The notes below the pieces were generated by a model. The model saw only the letters and a program-made list of their open reading frames with translations. It searched no databases and was not told the origin of the DNA. This document shows positions 7,951-16,880 of a stretch of 64,000 bases of DNA, one piece after another (positions within the stretch are counted from its first letter, which is position 1; every line of letters begins with the position of its first letter). A program made the position numbers and the translations under genes. Source of the DNA: Lachnospiraceae bacterium (GTDB lineage Bacteria; Bacillota; Clostridia; Lachnospirales; Lachnospiraceae); the NCBI GenBank assembly GCA_017619615.1, contig JAFZRY010000013.1, positions 22,476 through 86,475 on the forward strand. Direction: 5' to 3'.

Positions 7951-9825
7951 ATGAGTATTCTGGAACAGATCGAAAAGACCGGCGATATAAAAAACGTCGC
8001 GCCTCAGGACTATGAGGCCCTGGCCGCGGAGATCCGCCGGTTTTTAATAACGAAAGTCAGCCGGACCGGAGGCCACCTGGCCTCCAATTTGGGTACCGTG
8101 GAACTCACCATGGCCCTTCACACCGTGTTCGACCCCCCTCACGACAAACTGATCTTTGATGTGGGACATCAGAGTTATACCCATAAACTGCTGACCGGCC
8201 GCAAGGACGGTTTTGATACGTTGCGCACCTACGGCGGCATGAGCGGCTTCCCGAAAAGCGCGGAAAGCGACTGCGACGTATTTGATACGGGTCACAGCTC
8301 CACCTCCATCTCCGCCGGCCTCGGCCTCGCGCAGGCGCGCGCGCTGTCCGGCGAAGACTATGCGGTGGTCTGCGTGATCGGCGACGGCTCCATGACCGGC
8401 GGCCTCGCCTTTGAGGCGCTCAACAACGCGGGGCAGGTCAAAGGCAATTTCATCATCGTCATCAACGACAACGACAAATCCATCGGCGACAACGTCGGCG
8501 GCATGTCCAGCACCTTCCAGAACCTGCGCACCGCGCCGCGCTACAACCGCATGAAGCAGAAGGTGAAGCGGTCGCTGGACAAGATCCCCACCGTGGGCGG
8601 CGTCATGGTCCGCCACATCGGCCGGGCGAAGGAAGCGGTCAAGCAGATCCTTCTGCCCAACATGTATTTTGAGTCCATGGGCCTGACCTATCTGGGCCCC
8701 ATCGACGGTCACGACATGAAGGCTCTGATCCACACCCTGCGTAACGCCCGGCGCCTGGACCGTCCGGTAGTCGTGCACGTAGTCACGCAGAAGGGGAAGG
8801 GGTATTCCTTCGCCGAGCAGGATCCGGAGCGCTTCCACGGGATCGGGCCGTTTGACGTGCAGACGGGCCGCTGCCTGGAACCGAAAAAGAGAACTTATAC
8901 GGACGAGATCGCGGACGGCATGCTGCGCCTTGGCGCCGCCAGCCATAAGGTCTGCGCCATCACGGCGGCCATGGCCTACGGCACGGGTCTGATCCCGTTC
9001 CAGAAGGCGTTCCCGGACCGCTTCTTTGACGTCGGTATCGCCGAGCAGCACGCGGTGGCTTTCGCCGCGGGCCTCGCCAAAGGCGGTTATAAACCCTACG
9101 TTTGCATTTATTCCACCTTCCTGCAGCGCGCGTACGACCAGATCGTGCACGACGCGGCCCTGCAGAAACTGCCCGTCACGTTCCTGATCGACCGGGCCGG
9201 CCTGGTCGGTTCCGACGGTCCCACGCACCACGGCATGCAGGACGCCGGCTTCCTGCAGACGGTCCCCGGCCTGACCCTCCTGGCCCCGCGCGACGGCACC
9301 GAACTGCAGGCCATGCTGGACTACAGCCTGACCTTCGACGGCCCCCTCGCGATCCGCTACCCGCGCGGTGAAGTGCCTGAAGCGGCAGCGGAAGAGGAAC
9401 GTGCGCCTCTCGCATACGGCAAAGCGGAGATTCTGCAGCAGGGCAGCAGCGTCGCGATCCTGGCGGCGGGCCACCTGGTGGAAAACGCCCGGAAGGCGCT
9501 TCCCCTGCTGGAGCAGGCCGGTATCCACGCCACGCTGGTCAACGCCCGCTTCCTGAAACCTTTTGATACGGAACTTCTGCGGCGCCTGTCCGCGGACCAT
9601 GAACTGATCGCCGTCCTGGAAGAAAACAACCGCAGCGGCGGCCTGGGCGAACACGTCGCGGACTTCTGCGAACAGGAACTGCTGCCCTGCCGTGTGCTGG
9701 ACCTGTCCCCGGACGACGCTTTTTACCCCCAGGGCGACATGGCGCACCTGTACCGCGATCTGGGCTGGCTGCCGGAACAGATCTGCGAACGCATCCTGCG
9801 GCAGCGGGAGAGAGGGAACGCATGA
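7951..9825 (+). CDS. dxs: 1-deoxy-D-xylulose-5-phosphate synthase
   Basis: 624 aa, full length. It condenses pyruvate and glyceraldehyde-3-phosphate, the first step of the MEP isoprenoid pathway, and feeds thiamine and pyridoxal synthesis. Visible motifs are VGHQSYTHK, the ThDP motif GDGSMTGGLAFEALNNAG, the transketolase signature DVGIAEQHAVAFAAG, and DRAGLVGSDGPTHHG. The start is ATG 7951 with a weak GGAA site, consistent with coupling to nusB. It overlaps tlyA by ATGA (9822-9825). Confidence 0.97.
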   Translation: MSILEQIEKTGDIKNVAPQDYEALAAEIRRFLITKVSRTGGHLASNLGTVELTMALHTVFDPPHDKLIFDVGHQSYTHKLLTGRKDGFDTLRTYGGMSGFPKSAESDCDVFDTGHSSTSISAGLGLAQARALSGEDYAVVCVIGDGSMTGGLAFEALNNAGQVKGNFIIVINDNDKSIGDNVGGMSSTFQNLRTAPRYNRMKQKVKRSLDKIPTVGGVMVRHIGRAKEAVKQILLPNMYFESMGLTYLGPIDGHDMKALIHTLRNARRLDRPVVVHVVTQKGKGYSFAEQDPERFHGIGPFDVQTGRCLEPKKRTYTDEIADGMLRLGAASHKVCAITAAMAYGTGLIPFQKAFPDRFFDVGIAEQHAVAFAAGLAKGGYKPYVCIYSTFLQRAYDQIVHDAALQKLPVTFLIDRAGLVGSDGPTHHGMQDAGFLQTVPGLTLLAPRDGTELQAMLDYSLTFDGPLAIRYPRGEVPEAAAEEERAPLAYGKAEILQQGSSVAILAAGHLVENARKALPLLEQAGIHATLVNARFLKPFDTELLRRLSADHELIAVLEENNRSGGLGEHVADFCEQELLPCRVLDLSPDDAFYPQGDMAHLYRDLGWLPEQICERILRQRERGNA

Positions 9826-10652
9826 AACAGCGCCTGGACATCTTAGTCGTCGCCAGAGGGCTCGCGTCATCCCGCCAGCAGGCCCAGGGCTATATCATGG
9901 CCGGCCAGATCTTCGTGAACGGCCTGCGCGAGGACAAGCCCGGCGCCTCCTTCGAAGAGGACGCGCTCATCGAATTCCACGGCAAGACGCTCCCCTACGT
10001 GAGCCGCGGCGGCCTGAAACTGGAGAAAGCCCTGCAGGTTTTCCCGCTCGAACTCACGGACAAGGTATGCCTGGACATCGGCGCCTCCACCGGAGGCTTC
10101 ACGGACTGCATGCTCCAGAACGGCGCCCGCAAAGTCTACGCCGTGGACGTCGGCTACGGCCAGCTGGCCTACAAACTGCGCACCGACCCGCGCGTCGTCT
10201 GCATGGAAAAGACAAACGTCCGCTACCTGACGCCCGACAAACTCGCGGAGCCCGGGGATTTCGCTTCCGTGGACGTCTCCTTCATCTCCCTGAAACTCGT
10301 CCTGCCGCCCCTCCTCGCGCTGCTGACAGAGGACGCGGAACTAGTCTGCCTGGTCAAGCCGCAGTTCGAGGCCGGCCGGGAAAAAGTCGGGAAGAAAGGC
10401 GTGGTCCGCGACAAAGCCGTGCACCGCGAAGTGCTGGAAACCACCTGCGCCGCGGCTCTGGCCCTCGGCCTCGTCATCCGCGGCCTGGACTATTCCCCCG
10501 TCAAAGGTCCGGAAGGCAACATCGAATATCTGCTGTACCTGTCAAAAAACAAAGAAAGCGAAGGCCTGAGCGCGGACGCGCTCGCTGCCGCCGTGACCCG
10601 GGTGGTCAGCGATTCCCACGCCGCCCTGGATAAAGGACCGGAGAACGTATGA
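9822..10652 (+). CDS. tlyA: TlyA family rRNA (cytidine-2'-O)-methyltransferase
   Basis: 276 aa. An N-terminal S4 RNA-binding domain (residues 2-60, SRQQAQGYIMAGQIFVNG) precedes an FtsJ-type SAM methyltransferase domain with CLDIGASTGGFTDCML near residue 85. Family members 2'-O-methylate cytidines in 16S/23S rRNA, which affects sensitivity to capreomycin-type drugs. They are often mislabelled hemolysin A. It overlaps both neighbours by 4 bp, so it lies in one operon with dxs and nadK. Confidence 0.93.
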   Translation: MKQRLDILVVARGLASSRQQAQGYIMAGQIFVNGLREDKPGASFEEDALIEFHGKTLPYVSRGGLKLEKALQVFPLELTDKVCLDIGASTGGFTDCMLQNGARKVYAVDVGYGQLAYKLRTDPRVVCMEKTNVRYLTPDKLAEPGDFASVDVSFISLKLVLPPLLALLTEDAELVCLVKPQFEAGREKVGKKGVVRDKAVHREVLETTCAAALALGLVIRGLDYSPVKGPEGNIEYLLYLSKNKESEGLSADALAAAVTRVVSDSHAALDKGPENV

Positions 10653-11476
10653 AGTACTTTTATATCGTCAGCAACAGTTACAAAGACGAAGGTTTCCATC
10701 TGCGCGACCAGATCTGCCACTATCTGACAGACCGCGGCGCAGTCTGCGTCCTCTATGAGGATCAGCCCACACCGCCGCCCGGCACGGAATGCGTGATCAC
10801 GCTCGGCGGCGACGGCACGCTGCTCCGCACCGTCCGGCGCTACGCGGACATGGGCCTGTCCTACATCGGCATCAACACCGGCACCATCGGCTATCTGACC
10901 GAAGGCGATCCCGGCAATGCGGAAGCGATCCTCGATGCCCTGCTCGCGGACGAATTCCTCCGCGAAAAACGCATGATGATCTACGGCCGCCTTTTCCGGA
11001 ACGGCAAACCCGTCAGCCGGCACCGCGCCCTGAACGACGTGACCGTCGGCCGCTCCAAGCCCATGAAAATGGCGAATCTGCGCGTCTCCGTGAACGGCCA
11101 GTTCCTGAAGGACTACCGCTGCGACGTCCTGATCGCGGCCACGCCCACCGGTTCCACCGCCTACAACTTTTCCGCCGGCGGCCCCATCGTGGAGCCCACG
11201 GCCCAGCTGTTCCTGCTGACCCCGCTGGCCGCCCATTCCTTAAACAGCCGCACCCTGGTCCTGTCCCCGACGGACCGCCTGCAGATACAGATCATCCCCC
11301 CGAGTCCCGGCAACGAAGGCAAAGAGGGCTACCTGATTTATTTCGACGGCGAAAAGCCCGAGGAGCTGCAGATCGGCGACGTCCTGGAGATCACCCGGGC
11401 CACCACCTATATCAACATCCTCAAACTCAGCGACCGGAGCTTCGTGGAAACGCTGCGCAACAAGCTGTCCGAGTAA
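10649..11476 (+). CDS. nadK: NAD kinase
   Basis: 275 aa. It phosphorylates NAD(H) at the 2' position to make NADP(H). The GGDGTLLR motif is at residues 53-60, followed by the nucleotide-binding ALNDVTVGR and the TPTGSTAYNFSAGGPIV segment. The start ATG 10649 overlaps the tlyA stop. The argR gene common between tlyA/nadK and recN in Bacilli is missing here. Confidence 0.95.
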   Translation: MKYFYIVSNSYKDEGFHLRDQICHYLTDRGAVCVLYEDQPTPPPGTECVITLGGDGTLLRTVRRYADMGLSYIGINTGTIGYLTEGDPGNAEAILDALLADEFLREKRMMIYGRLFRNGKPVSRHRALNDVTVGRSKPMKMANLRVSVNGQFLKDYRCDVLIAATPTGSTAYNFSAGGPIVEPTAQLFLLTPLAAHSLNSRTLVLSPTDRLQIQIIPPSPGNEGKEGYLIYFDGEKPEELQIGDVLEITRATTYINILKLSDRSFVETLRNKLSE

Positions 11477-11513
11477 CACGGATCTCCGCCATCGCATCCG
11501 TAAAGGAATCTCT

Positions 11514-13181
11514 ATGCTGCTTCATTATCATGTGAAAAACTTCGCCCTGATCGAAGACGCGTCCGTCGATTTCGGTCCGGGCTTAAACGTATTGACCGGC
11601 GAGACCGGCGCCGGCAAATCCATCATGATCGATGCCTTAAACGCCGGCCTCGGCGCCCGCACCGGCGCGGAAATGATCCGCAAAGGCTGCAGCGAGGCCT
11701 TCGTAGAACTGGTTTTCGCGCTGGAAGACCGGGACTGCGAAAAAGCCCTCGCGGCGATGGACATCCGTTGCGAAGACCATACGCTGTTCATTTCCCGCCG
11801 CATCTTCCCCGGCCGCAGCTTGTACAAGATCAACCAGGAAGCGGTGACGTCCTCACTTGTCAAGCAGGTCACGGAACTGCTGCTGGACATCCACGGCCAG
11901 CACGAGCACCAGTCGCTCTTGAAACCGGAGCGCCAGCTGGCCATCCTGGACGAATTCGCGGGCGAAGCGTGCGCGCAGGCCAAAGCGCGTACCGAAAAGG
12001 CCTGGCAGGCATACCGCAAAGCCCTGAAAGAGCGGGAGAGTTTCACGCTTTCCGAAGACGAGCGCCGGCGCCGCATGGACTTCCTGCGCTTTGAACTGAA
12101 CGAGATCGAGCAGGCGGCCGTCCGTCCCGGCGAACGCGACGAACTCGCGGCCCACTTTAAGGAAATGTCCGCCTTCGGGAAGATCCGGGACGCCCTCGGA
12201 AAAGCCCTCGAATACCTCTCTGAAGGCCGCGAAAACGCGGCGGACCTGCTGATGAAAGCTTCCGGCGAACTGAGCGCCGCCGCCCGCCTGGCCCCGTCCC
12301 TCGCGGACGCGGACCAGGAACTGATGACCGCGCAGGACATCCTGTCCTCCGCCGAACACGGCCTGAAAGCTTATCTGGACGAGGCGGACTTCGACGAAGA
12401 GACCTTCCGCAGCGTCGAAAAGCGCCTGGACGAACTGCACCGCCTGGAACTCAAATACGGCGACCTGAGCCTCCCGTCCAATACCGCCTGGGAGGAGCGA
12501 GACAGCGAGTGGGACTACCTGGAAGACTACGAAAACCGCCTGAACAAGGCCGACAAAGCCGTCGCGTCAGCCGAAAAGGAACTGGAACAGGCCGCCTCCG
12601 CCCTGCACGCGCTCCGTGCAGCGGCCGTTCCCCTGTGGGACGCCGCCCTGCTCGCGGAACTGGAGGAAATGAACTTCCTGTCCGTGCGCGTGCGGACCGA
12701 ACTGGAAGAACTGCCGGACAGCGGCGCAAATGGCAAAGATCGCGCTTGCTTCACGGTCTCGCTCAACCCGGGCGAGGATCTGCAGCCGCTGCAGAAGGTC
12801 GCTTCCGGCGGCGAACTGTCGCGCATCATGCTGGCCATCAAGACGATCCTGGCTGACCGCGACCGCATCCCCACCGTCATTTTTGACGAGATCGACAGCG
12901 GCATCAGCGGCCAGACCGCCCAGGCCGTGGCCCGCAAACTGAAGGCCATTTCGCGCTACAGACAGGTCATCCTGATCACCCACCTGCCGCAGATCGCGGC
13001 GCCCGCGGACCGCCATTACGCCATCGAAAAACAGGCGGAAGGCGAGCGAACCTTCACCCGCATCCGCCTTCTGGACGAAGAAGACTCCGTCCGCGAACTC
13101 ATGCGCCTCCTGGGCGGCGACTTAAAGAGCGAGAGTGTGTACCGCGCCGCGCGCGAACTGAAAAAAGCATCGGCAACGTAA
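11514..13181 (+). CDS. recN: DNA repair protein RecN
   Basis: 555 aa. It is an SMC-like ATPase acting early at double-strand breaks. Walker A GETGAGKS is at residues 29-36. Long coiled coils fill the middle. The ABC signature ASGGELSRIMLAIKT and Walker B TVIFDEIDSGISG are near the C-terminus. The start is ATG 11514 behind GTAAAGGAATCTCT. The stop codon lies inside a perfect hairpin (13166-13191). No SOS box is seen immediately upstream, so it is probably expressed from the upstream operon. Confidence 0.95.
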   Translation: MLLHYHVKNFALIEDASVDFGPGLNVLTGETGAGKSIMIDALNAGLGARTGAEMIRKGCSEAFVELVFALEDRDCEKALAAMDIRCEDHTLFISRRIFPGRSLYKINQEAVTSSLVKQVTELLLDIHGQHEHQSLLKPERQLAILDEFAGEACAQAKARTEKAWQAYRKALKERESFTLSEDERRRRMDFLRFELNEIEQAAVRPGERDELAAHFKEMSAFGKIRDALGKALEYLSEGRENAADLLMKASGELSAAARLAPSLADADQELMTAQDILSSAEHGLKAYLDEADFDEETFRSVEKRLDELHRLELKYGDLSLPSNTAWEERDSEWDYLEDYENRLNKADKAVASAEKELEQAASALHALRAAAVPLWDAALLAELEEMNFLSVRVRTELEELPDSGANGKDRACFTVSLNPGEDLQPLQKVASGGELSRIMLAIKTILADRDRIPTVIFDEIDSGISGQTAQAVARKLKAISRYRQVILITHLPQIAAPADRHYAIEKQAEGERTFTRIRLLDEEDSVRELMRLLGGDLKSESVYRAARELKKASAT

Positions 13182-13191
13182 GGCCGATGCT
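13166..13191 (+). other. perfect hairpin spanning the recN stop codon
   Basis: AGCATCGGC (13166-13174) pairs with GCCGATGCT (13183-13191), loop AACGTAAG, which contains the recN TAA. No T-run follows. It may stabilise the mRNA end. Confidence 0.4.
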
Positions 13192-13196
13192 GAAAC

Positions 13197-13223
13197 CTGA
13201 CAAAGGAACCGTCCCCCTGTCAG
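13197..13223 (+). repeat. REP-like palindrome with a GGACGGTTCC core
   Basis: CTGACA ... TGTCAG flank a core that reads GGGGGACGGTTCC on the minus strand. The arms continue with partial pairing. Short palindromes with a GGGGACGGTTC core recur in many Clostridia genomes and have been associated with REP/RAYT elements; that is recalled, not searched. It lies between recN and the rpsT terminator. Confidence 0.45.
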
Positions 13224-13228
13224 AAAAA

Positions 13229-13261
13229 ACAAAGGACGAGACCGTGCGGCTCGTCCTTTGT
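13229..13261 (-). terminator. rpsT terminator (possibly bidirectional)
   Basis: ACAAAGGACGAG and CTCGTCCTTTGT form a perfect 12-bp stem. On the minus strand it is followed by TTTTTTC, making it the terminator of rpsT. On the plus strand it may also stop recN transcripts, although the T-run there is poor. Confidence 0.85.
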
Positions 13262-13296
13262 TGCGTTGATGTTTCGGGAACAGAGGGTGTTGCTCC

Positions 13297-13560
13297 TTAG
13301 GCCATCTTGTTAACCATTAAGGTCATACGGGAAATCTTGCGGGAAGTGGTGTTCTTGTGATACACGCCCTTGCTGGCGGCCTTGGTCAGTTCGACTTCGG
13401 CGGCTTTCAGTGCTTCCAGGGCCTGGGCCTTGTCACCGGATTCCACGGCAGCGTAGACTTTCTTCACGAAGGTCTTCACGCGGGACCGGACGGCTTTGTT
13501 GCGCTCGGCATTGCGGGCCGCAACCAGAACTCTCTTCTTTGCGGATTTAATGTTAGCCAA
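13297..13560 (-). CDS. rpsT: 30S ribosomal protein S20
   Basis: 87 aa, full length, with the canonical MANIKSAKKRV start and lysine/alanine-rich helical body. It binds 16S rRNA early in 30S assembly. The minus-strand ribosome site GGAGGTAGAAC precedes the ATG. It has its own promoter (13648-13676) and terminator (13229-13261), so it is monocistronic. Confidence 0.97.
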   Translation of the reverse strand: MANIKSAKKRVLVAARNAERNKAVRSRVKTFVKKVYAAVESGDKAQALEALKAAEVELTKAASKGVYHKNTTSRKISRMTLMVNKMA

Positions 13561-13647
13561 TGTTCTACCTCCACATCTATTTCCTGAAGCAGTGGGTCAG
13601 CTGCCCCGGGATCGTGATCATGCCAGACACGGAGCACAATCGCATAC

Positions 13648-13676
13648 AGTTTAGATGCGATCCTCCGGAATGTCAA
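13648..13676 (-). promoter_or_regulatory. rpsT promoter
   Basis: On the minus strand a perfect TTGACA (13671-13676), 17-bp spacer and TAAACT (13648-13653). The leader is about 80 nt, long enough for autoregulation by S20, which is known in other bacteria. Confidence 0.6.
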
Positions 13677-13695
13677 GGGGTTTTTCGCAGTATTT

Positions 13696-14739
13696 TCAGG
13701 AATTTTTGACCTTTTTCACCAGGCGGACGGCCCGCTGGAGCGCGGCCAGGCCTCCGCGGCGCTTCCCCTTTATCAGCGTGAACCGCAGCTGCGCCAGCCG
13801 GCCCCGGATGTCCTCTTTTTTCACCGCGTCCCACATCGTGCGGATCTGCGGCTCGCTCCAGTAGCAGCGGTCCATTTCCCCGTAAAACGTGTCGGCTTCC
13901 GCCCGCGTTTTCAGCAGCGCGTTGTGATTGATGAATCCGAAAGTCTGGGAGAGCACGTAATTGCTTTCCTCCGCGCTGAGCGGCGCGCCGGTTTCCGCCC
14001 GCACCGCCTCCATTTCCTTCATAAGCGAGGCGAAATCACGGATAGAGTAGCGGCGGAACATGACGTCCGTGGCTTCTCCTTCGTGCTGGTGATAGCGGTA
14101 CAGTTTGCGGGGGACGTAGGCGAAGGAAGCGCAGTGCGCGGAAAACTCCAGGTTGAAAAGCGTGTCTTCCCCGTAGCGCAGGCCGGTGCGGAAGCGGATA
14201 TGATGCTCCTCCAGGAGGCGGCGGCGGTAGAGGCAGCCGCAGACAGAGGCCAGGGTGCTTTTGCCGTCGTTGAAGAAGATGAGGCCGGGCAGGACGTCCC
14301 GCAGGGCGGGCATCCGCAGCGCCGTGTCCTCTTCAAAAGCGGGCGGCAGGGACAGTACTTCCCGGTCCGGGTCGGATTCCTCTACAAAAGCAAACGCGGA
14401 AGCGGTCCAGTCCGCGTCCGCGGCCAGCGCGGCGTCGGAGAGGGCCTGCAGGTAGTCCGCGGCGACCGTATCGTCCGCGTCAATGAAAGCGATATAGTCG
14501 CCCTGCGCGGCGTCCAGTCCGCGGTTGCGGGTGCGGCTGACGCCTTCGTTTTTCTCTGCCGGGAAGATGCGGACGCGGGGATCGACGATGTGACGGCACA
14601 GCGCAAGCGTCCCGTCGGAAGATCCGTCGTCCACGAGCAGCAGTTCGAAATCACGGAAAGAACCCTCCAGCAGCGGCGTCACGCAGCGGAGAAGGGTCTT
14701 TTCGGAGTTATAGCAGGGAATGATAACACTGATCAGCAT
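13696..14739 (-). CDS. family 2 glycosyltransferase
   Basis: 347 aa, GT-A fold. The start ATG 14739 gives MLISVIIPCYN directly and has AAGGA upstream; the longer open frame upstream lacks GT homology. The nucleotide-sugar motifs ELLLVDDGSSDG and the DxD-type AFIDADD are present. The acceptor is unknown; such clusters build cell-surface polysaccharide or teichoic-acid-like chains. It lies 20 bp downstream of a second GT2 gene in the same direction. Confidence 0.9.
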   Translation of the reverse strand: MLISVIIPCYNSEKTLLRCVTPLLEGSFRDFELLLVDDGSSDGTLALCRHIVDPRVRIFPAEKNEGVSRTRNRGLDAAQGDYIAFIDADDTVAADYLQALSDAALAADADWTASAFAFVEESDPDREVLSLPPAFEEDTALRMPALRDVLPGLIFFNDGKSTLASVCGCLYRRRLLEEHHIRFRTGLRYGEDTLFNLEFSAHCASFAYVPRKLYRYHQHEGEATDVMFRRYSIRDFASLMKEMEAVRAETGAPLSAEESNYVLSQTFGFINHNALLKTRAEADTFYGEMDRCYWSEPQIRTMWDAVKKEDIRGRLAQLRFTLIKGKRRGGLAALQRAVRLVKKVKNS

Positions 14740-14759
14740 AGCGGTCCTTGTGCGGCAAA

Positions 14760-15785
14760 TCAATGCAGTTTCCGGCGCGCCTTGATGGCCGTGCAGAGCG
14801 GGCCGAAGCGGCCGGAAGCGAACAGGCGGAAGATGAGGCGGTTTTTCGCGGACAGACAGCGGGAGCGGGCGAGCTCCTTCAGCTCCGGATGTTCCCAAAC
14901 GAAGCCGCGGGCGTATTCCCGCACCTCGCCCTGATCGTAGCCGTCCTCCAGCATAAAGTACAGGATTCCGTCCAGCACGCCGCGGTAAGAAGAGGCCTTG
15001 AGCAGGGTGCGGTGTTCCTCGTCCCAAAGACCCCATTCTTTCATGAACGGCTCGAAGAACGCGAATTTGCCGGTGTTCAGGCGCTGGTCCAGCCGCGCCT
15101 TGTCAAAACGGTGCATCAAGCTGTTCTGCCGGATCCGGTAGCGGGTCAGGCGGCGGTCCGTGTACAGGACGCGGGCCGCATGCGTGAGCGGATAAAGGCC
15201 GTGCAGGGCGTCTTCGCCGTAGGGGTTGGAAAGGTAGGGTGTATAGTCGGTCGGATCGTTCTGGAACAGTTCGCGGCGCGTAGCTTTGGCCCAGAGCGCA
15301 TCCAGCTGGTTGCCGCGGATATAGAGTTCATACAGGGACTTTTTCGCGGCTTCGCCCTCGAAAACGGTGAGGTCCGCAAAGAGCGGGGGCCGCTTGTCGT
15401 CCGGCCGGTCGTCCTCGTAAAAGGCGGTGAATTCGTAGAGGATCATGTCCGGATCGCCATGGTCCGCGCGCAGCTGATGCAGGTACGGCAGCGTGTCCGG
15501 TTCCATCAGGTCGTCCGCGTCCAGCCAGAGGATGAAATCGCCCCGCGCGGCGGCAATGGCTTCGCGGCGCGTTGGGATCGTGCCCCGGTGCGGGCAGTGG
15601 AGGACGCGGATGCGGTCCGGATGACGGGCCGTCAAAGCGTCGCAGATCTGACCGCTCTCATCGGGAGAGCCGTCTTCCACGAGCAGCAGCTCGTAATCCT
15701 CAAAAGCCTGGCGCAGTACGGACTGCACGGACTCCTCCAGGGTGTCCGCGGCTTTGTAGACCGGCATCAGAATGCTGAATTCCAT
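14760..15785 (-). CDS. family 2 glycosyltransferase
   Basis: 341 aa. The start is ATG 15785 (MEFSILMPVYK) behind the purine-rich AAGGAAGGAAGG; a GTG at 15806 precedes that site and is rejected. GT-A motifs ELLLVEDGSPD and LWLDADD are visible. A helical C-terminal region may bind the acceptor or the membrane. It is the first gene of a minus-strand pair, transcribed from the shared divergent region at 15815-15856. Confidence 0.9.
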   Translation of the reverse strand: MEFSILMPVYKAADTLEESVQSVLRQAFEDYELLLVEDGSPDESGQICDALTARHPDRIRVLHCPHRGTIPTRREAIAAARGDFILWLDADDLMEPDTLPYLHQLRADHGDPDMILYEFTAFYEDDRPDDKRPPLFADLTVFEGEAAKKSLYELYIRGNQLDALWAKATRRELFQNDPTDYTPYLSNPYGEDALHGLYPLTHAARVLYTDRRLTRYRIRQNSLMHRFDKARLDQRLNTGKFAFFEPFMKEWGLWDEEHRTLLKASSYRGVLDGILYFMLEDGYDQGEVREYARGFVWEHPELKELARSRCLSAKNRLIFRLFASGRFGPLCTAIKARRKLH

Positions 15786-15814
15786 GGGACCTTCCTTCCT
15801 TTTCACACAGAGTT

Positions 15815-15843
15815 ATTATACAAAATCTTGATTGTTTATTCAA
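15815..15843 (-). promoter_or_regulatory. minus-strand promoter of the glycosyltransferase pair
   Basis: TTGAAT (15838-15843), 17-bp spacer, perfect TATAAT (15815-15820) on the minus strand. It overlaps the plus-strand promoter 15828-15856. Confidence 0.7.
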
Positions 15844-15856
15844 GGGGATGTATACT
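15828..15856 (+). promoter_or_regulatory. plus-strand promoter of the glycosyltransferase pair
   Basis: TTGATT (15828-15833), 17-bp spacer, TATACT (15851-15856). The -35 element lies inside the spacer of the opposite promoter, so RNA polymerase could probably occupy only one at a time. Confidence 0.65.
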
Positions 15857-15897
15857 GTAAAAAACTAAAGCCAACCTGCTTCCGGGAGAATCGCCGC

Positions 15898-16869
15898 ATG
15901 GAAACGCCGCTGATCAGCCTTATCGTGCCGGTCTATAATACAAAAGAATATCTGGAGACGGCCGTCCGCAGCGTAACGGCTCAGACCTTCGGGGACTGGG
16001 AACTTCTTCTGGTGGACGACGGTTCCACGGACGGAAGCGGCGCTCTCTGCGATGCGCTGGCGGCGGAAGACGGCCGCATCCGCGTGTTCCACAAACCGAA
16101 CGGCGGCGTCAGCAGCGCCCGCAATCTGGCGCTGTCCGAGGCGAAGGGCCATTATCTCTGCTTCCTGGATAGCGATGACAGCCTGGATCCCGCATTCTTT
16201 GAGACCCTGCTCGCGATGCGGGAAAAGGCCGGGGACATCCCCGTCTGCTGCGGATTCAGCATCCACCGGGGCGGCGAAGTGACTGCGCCGGCGCTTCCGC
16301 TGCCTCATAAAAGAGTCCCGCTGGACGACTTCCTCTTCGAAGCCCTGATCGGCCGCCTCGGCCTTCCTGTCTGCTGCGTGACCTGGCTCATGCCCGCGGA
16401 CACCGCGCTGGAAAACCGTTTTGACGAAAGCCTCGGCTACGGCGAGGACAGCTTGTTCGCGACGCAGATGCTCCTGCATTACGACGAGGTCTGGTACGAC
16501 CCCGTGCCGCTTTACCACTACCTGACGGACCGGGAAGGCAACACCTTTACCGAGCGCTCTTTGAAGAAGTCCGAGAGCCGCTACCGCTCCCTGGAAAAGA
16601 CCCTGGAACTCTGCATGGGCCGCCTGCCCAAAACGGAGCAGGTCCTGACCAAACATCTGGTGGAATGCGCCTCCGAGACCGCCCGCGCCGCGAAAGCGGA
16701 GGAAAAAACGGCGGAATATAAACGATACAAAAGCCACTGCCTGGCCTGGTGGAAACAGCTGCGGCGCTGTCCGGACATTTCCGAAAAAGACAAGATCCGC
16801 CTGCTCGGCTACGGCGTGGCCCCGCTCCTGAGCGAAAAAGTCATGCTCCGTCTGTACGGGAAAGTGTAA
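15898..16869 (+). CDS. family 2 glycosyltransferase
   Basis: 323 aa. The start is ATG 15898 (METPLISLIVPVYN) behind GGGAGA. GT-A motifs ELLLVDDGSTDGSG and FLDSDDSLD are present. The C-terminal third is basic and helical. It is the first gene of the plus-strand pair and is followed 11 bp later by another GT2. Sequence style is close to the other three, which suggests local duplication and divergence. Confidence 0.9.
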   Translation: METPLISLIVPVYNTKEYLETAVRSVTAQTFGDWELLLVDDGSTDGSGALCDALAAEDGRIRVFHKPNGGVSSARNLALSEAKGHYLCFLDSDDSLDPAFFETLLAMREKAGDIPVCCGFSIHRGGEVTAPALPLPHKRVPLDDFLFEALIGRLGLPVCCVTWLMPADTALENRFDESLGYGEDSLFATQMLLHYDEVWYDPVPLYHYLTDREGNTFTERSLKKSESRYRSLEKTLELCMGRLPKTEQVLTKHLVECASETARAAKAEEKTAEYKRYKSHCLAWWKQLRRCPDISEKDKIRLLGYGVAPLLSEKVMLRLYGKV

Positions 16870-16880
16870 GAGACCGCAAC

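Noticed and set aside
13166-13191. Hairpin at the recN stop as an intrinsic terminator
   Set aside because: It is a perfect stem but has no T-run; the terminator function is better placed at 13229-13261.
14740-15036. N-terminal extension of the glycosyltransferase ending at 13696
   Set aside because: It overlaps the neighbouring glycosyltransferase and has Arg/Pro-rich non-homologous sequence; MLISVIIPCYN at 14739 is the natural start.
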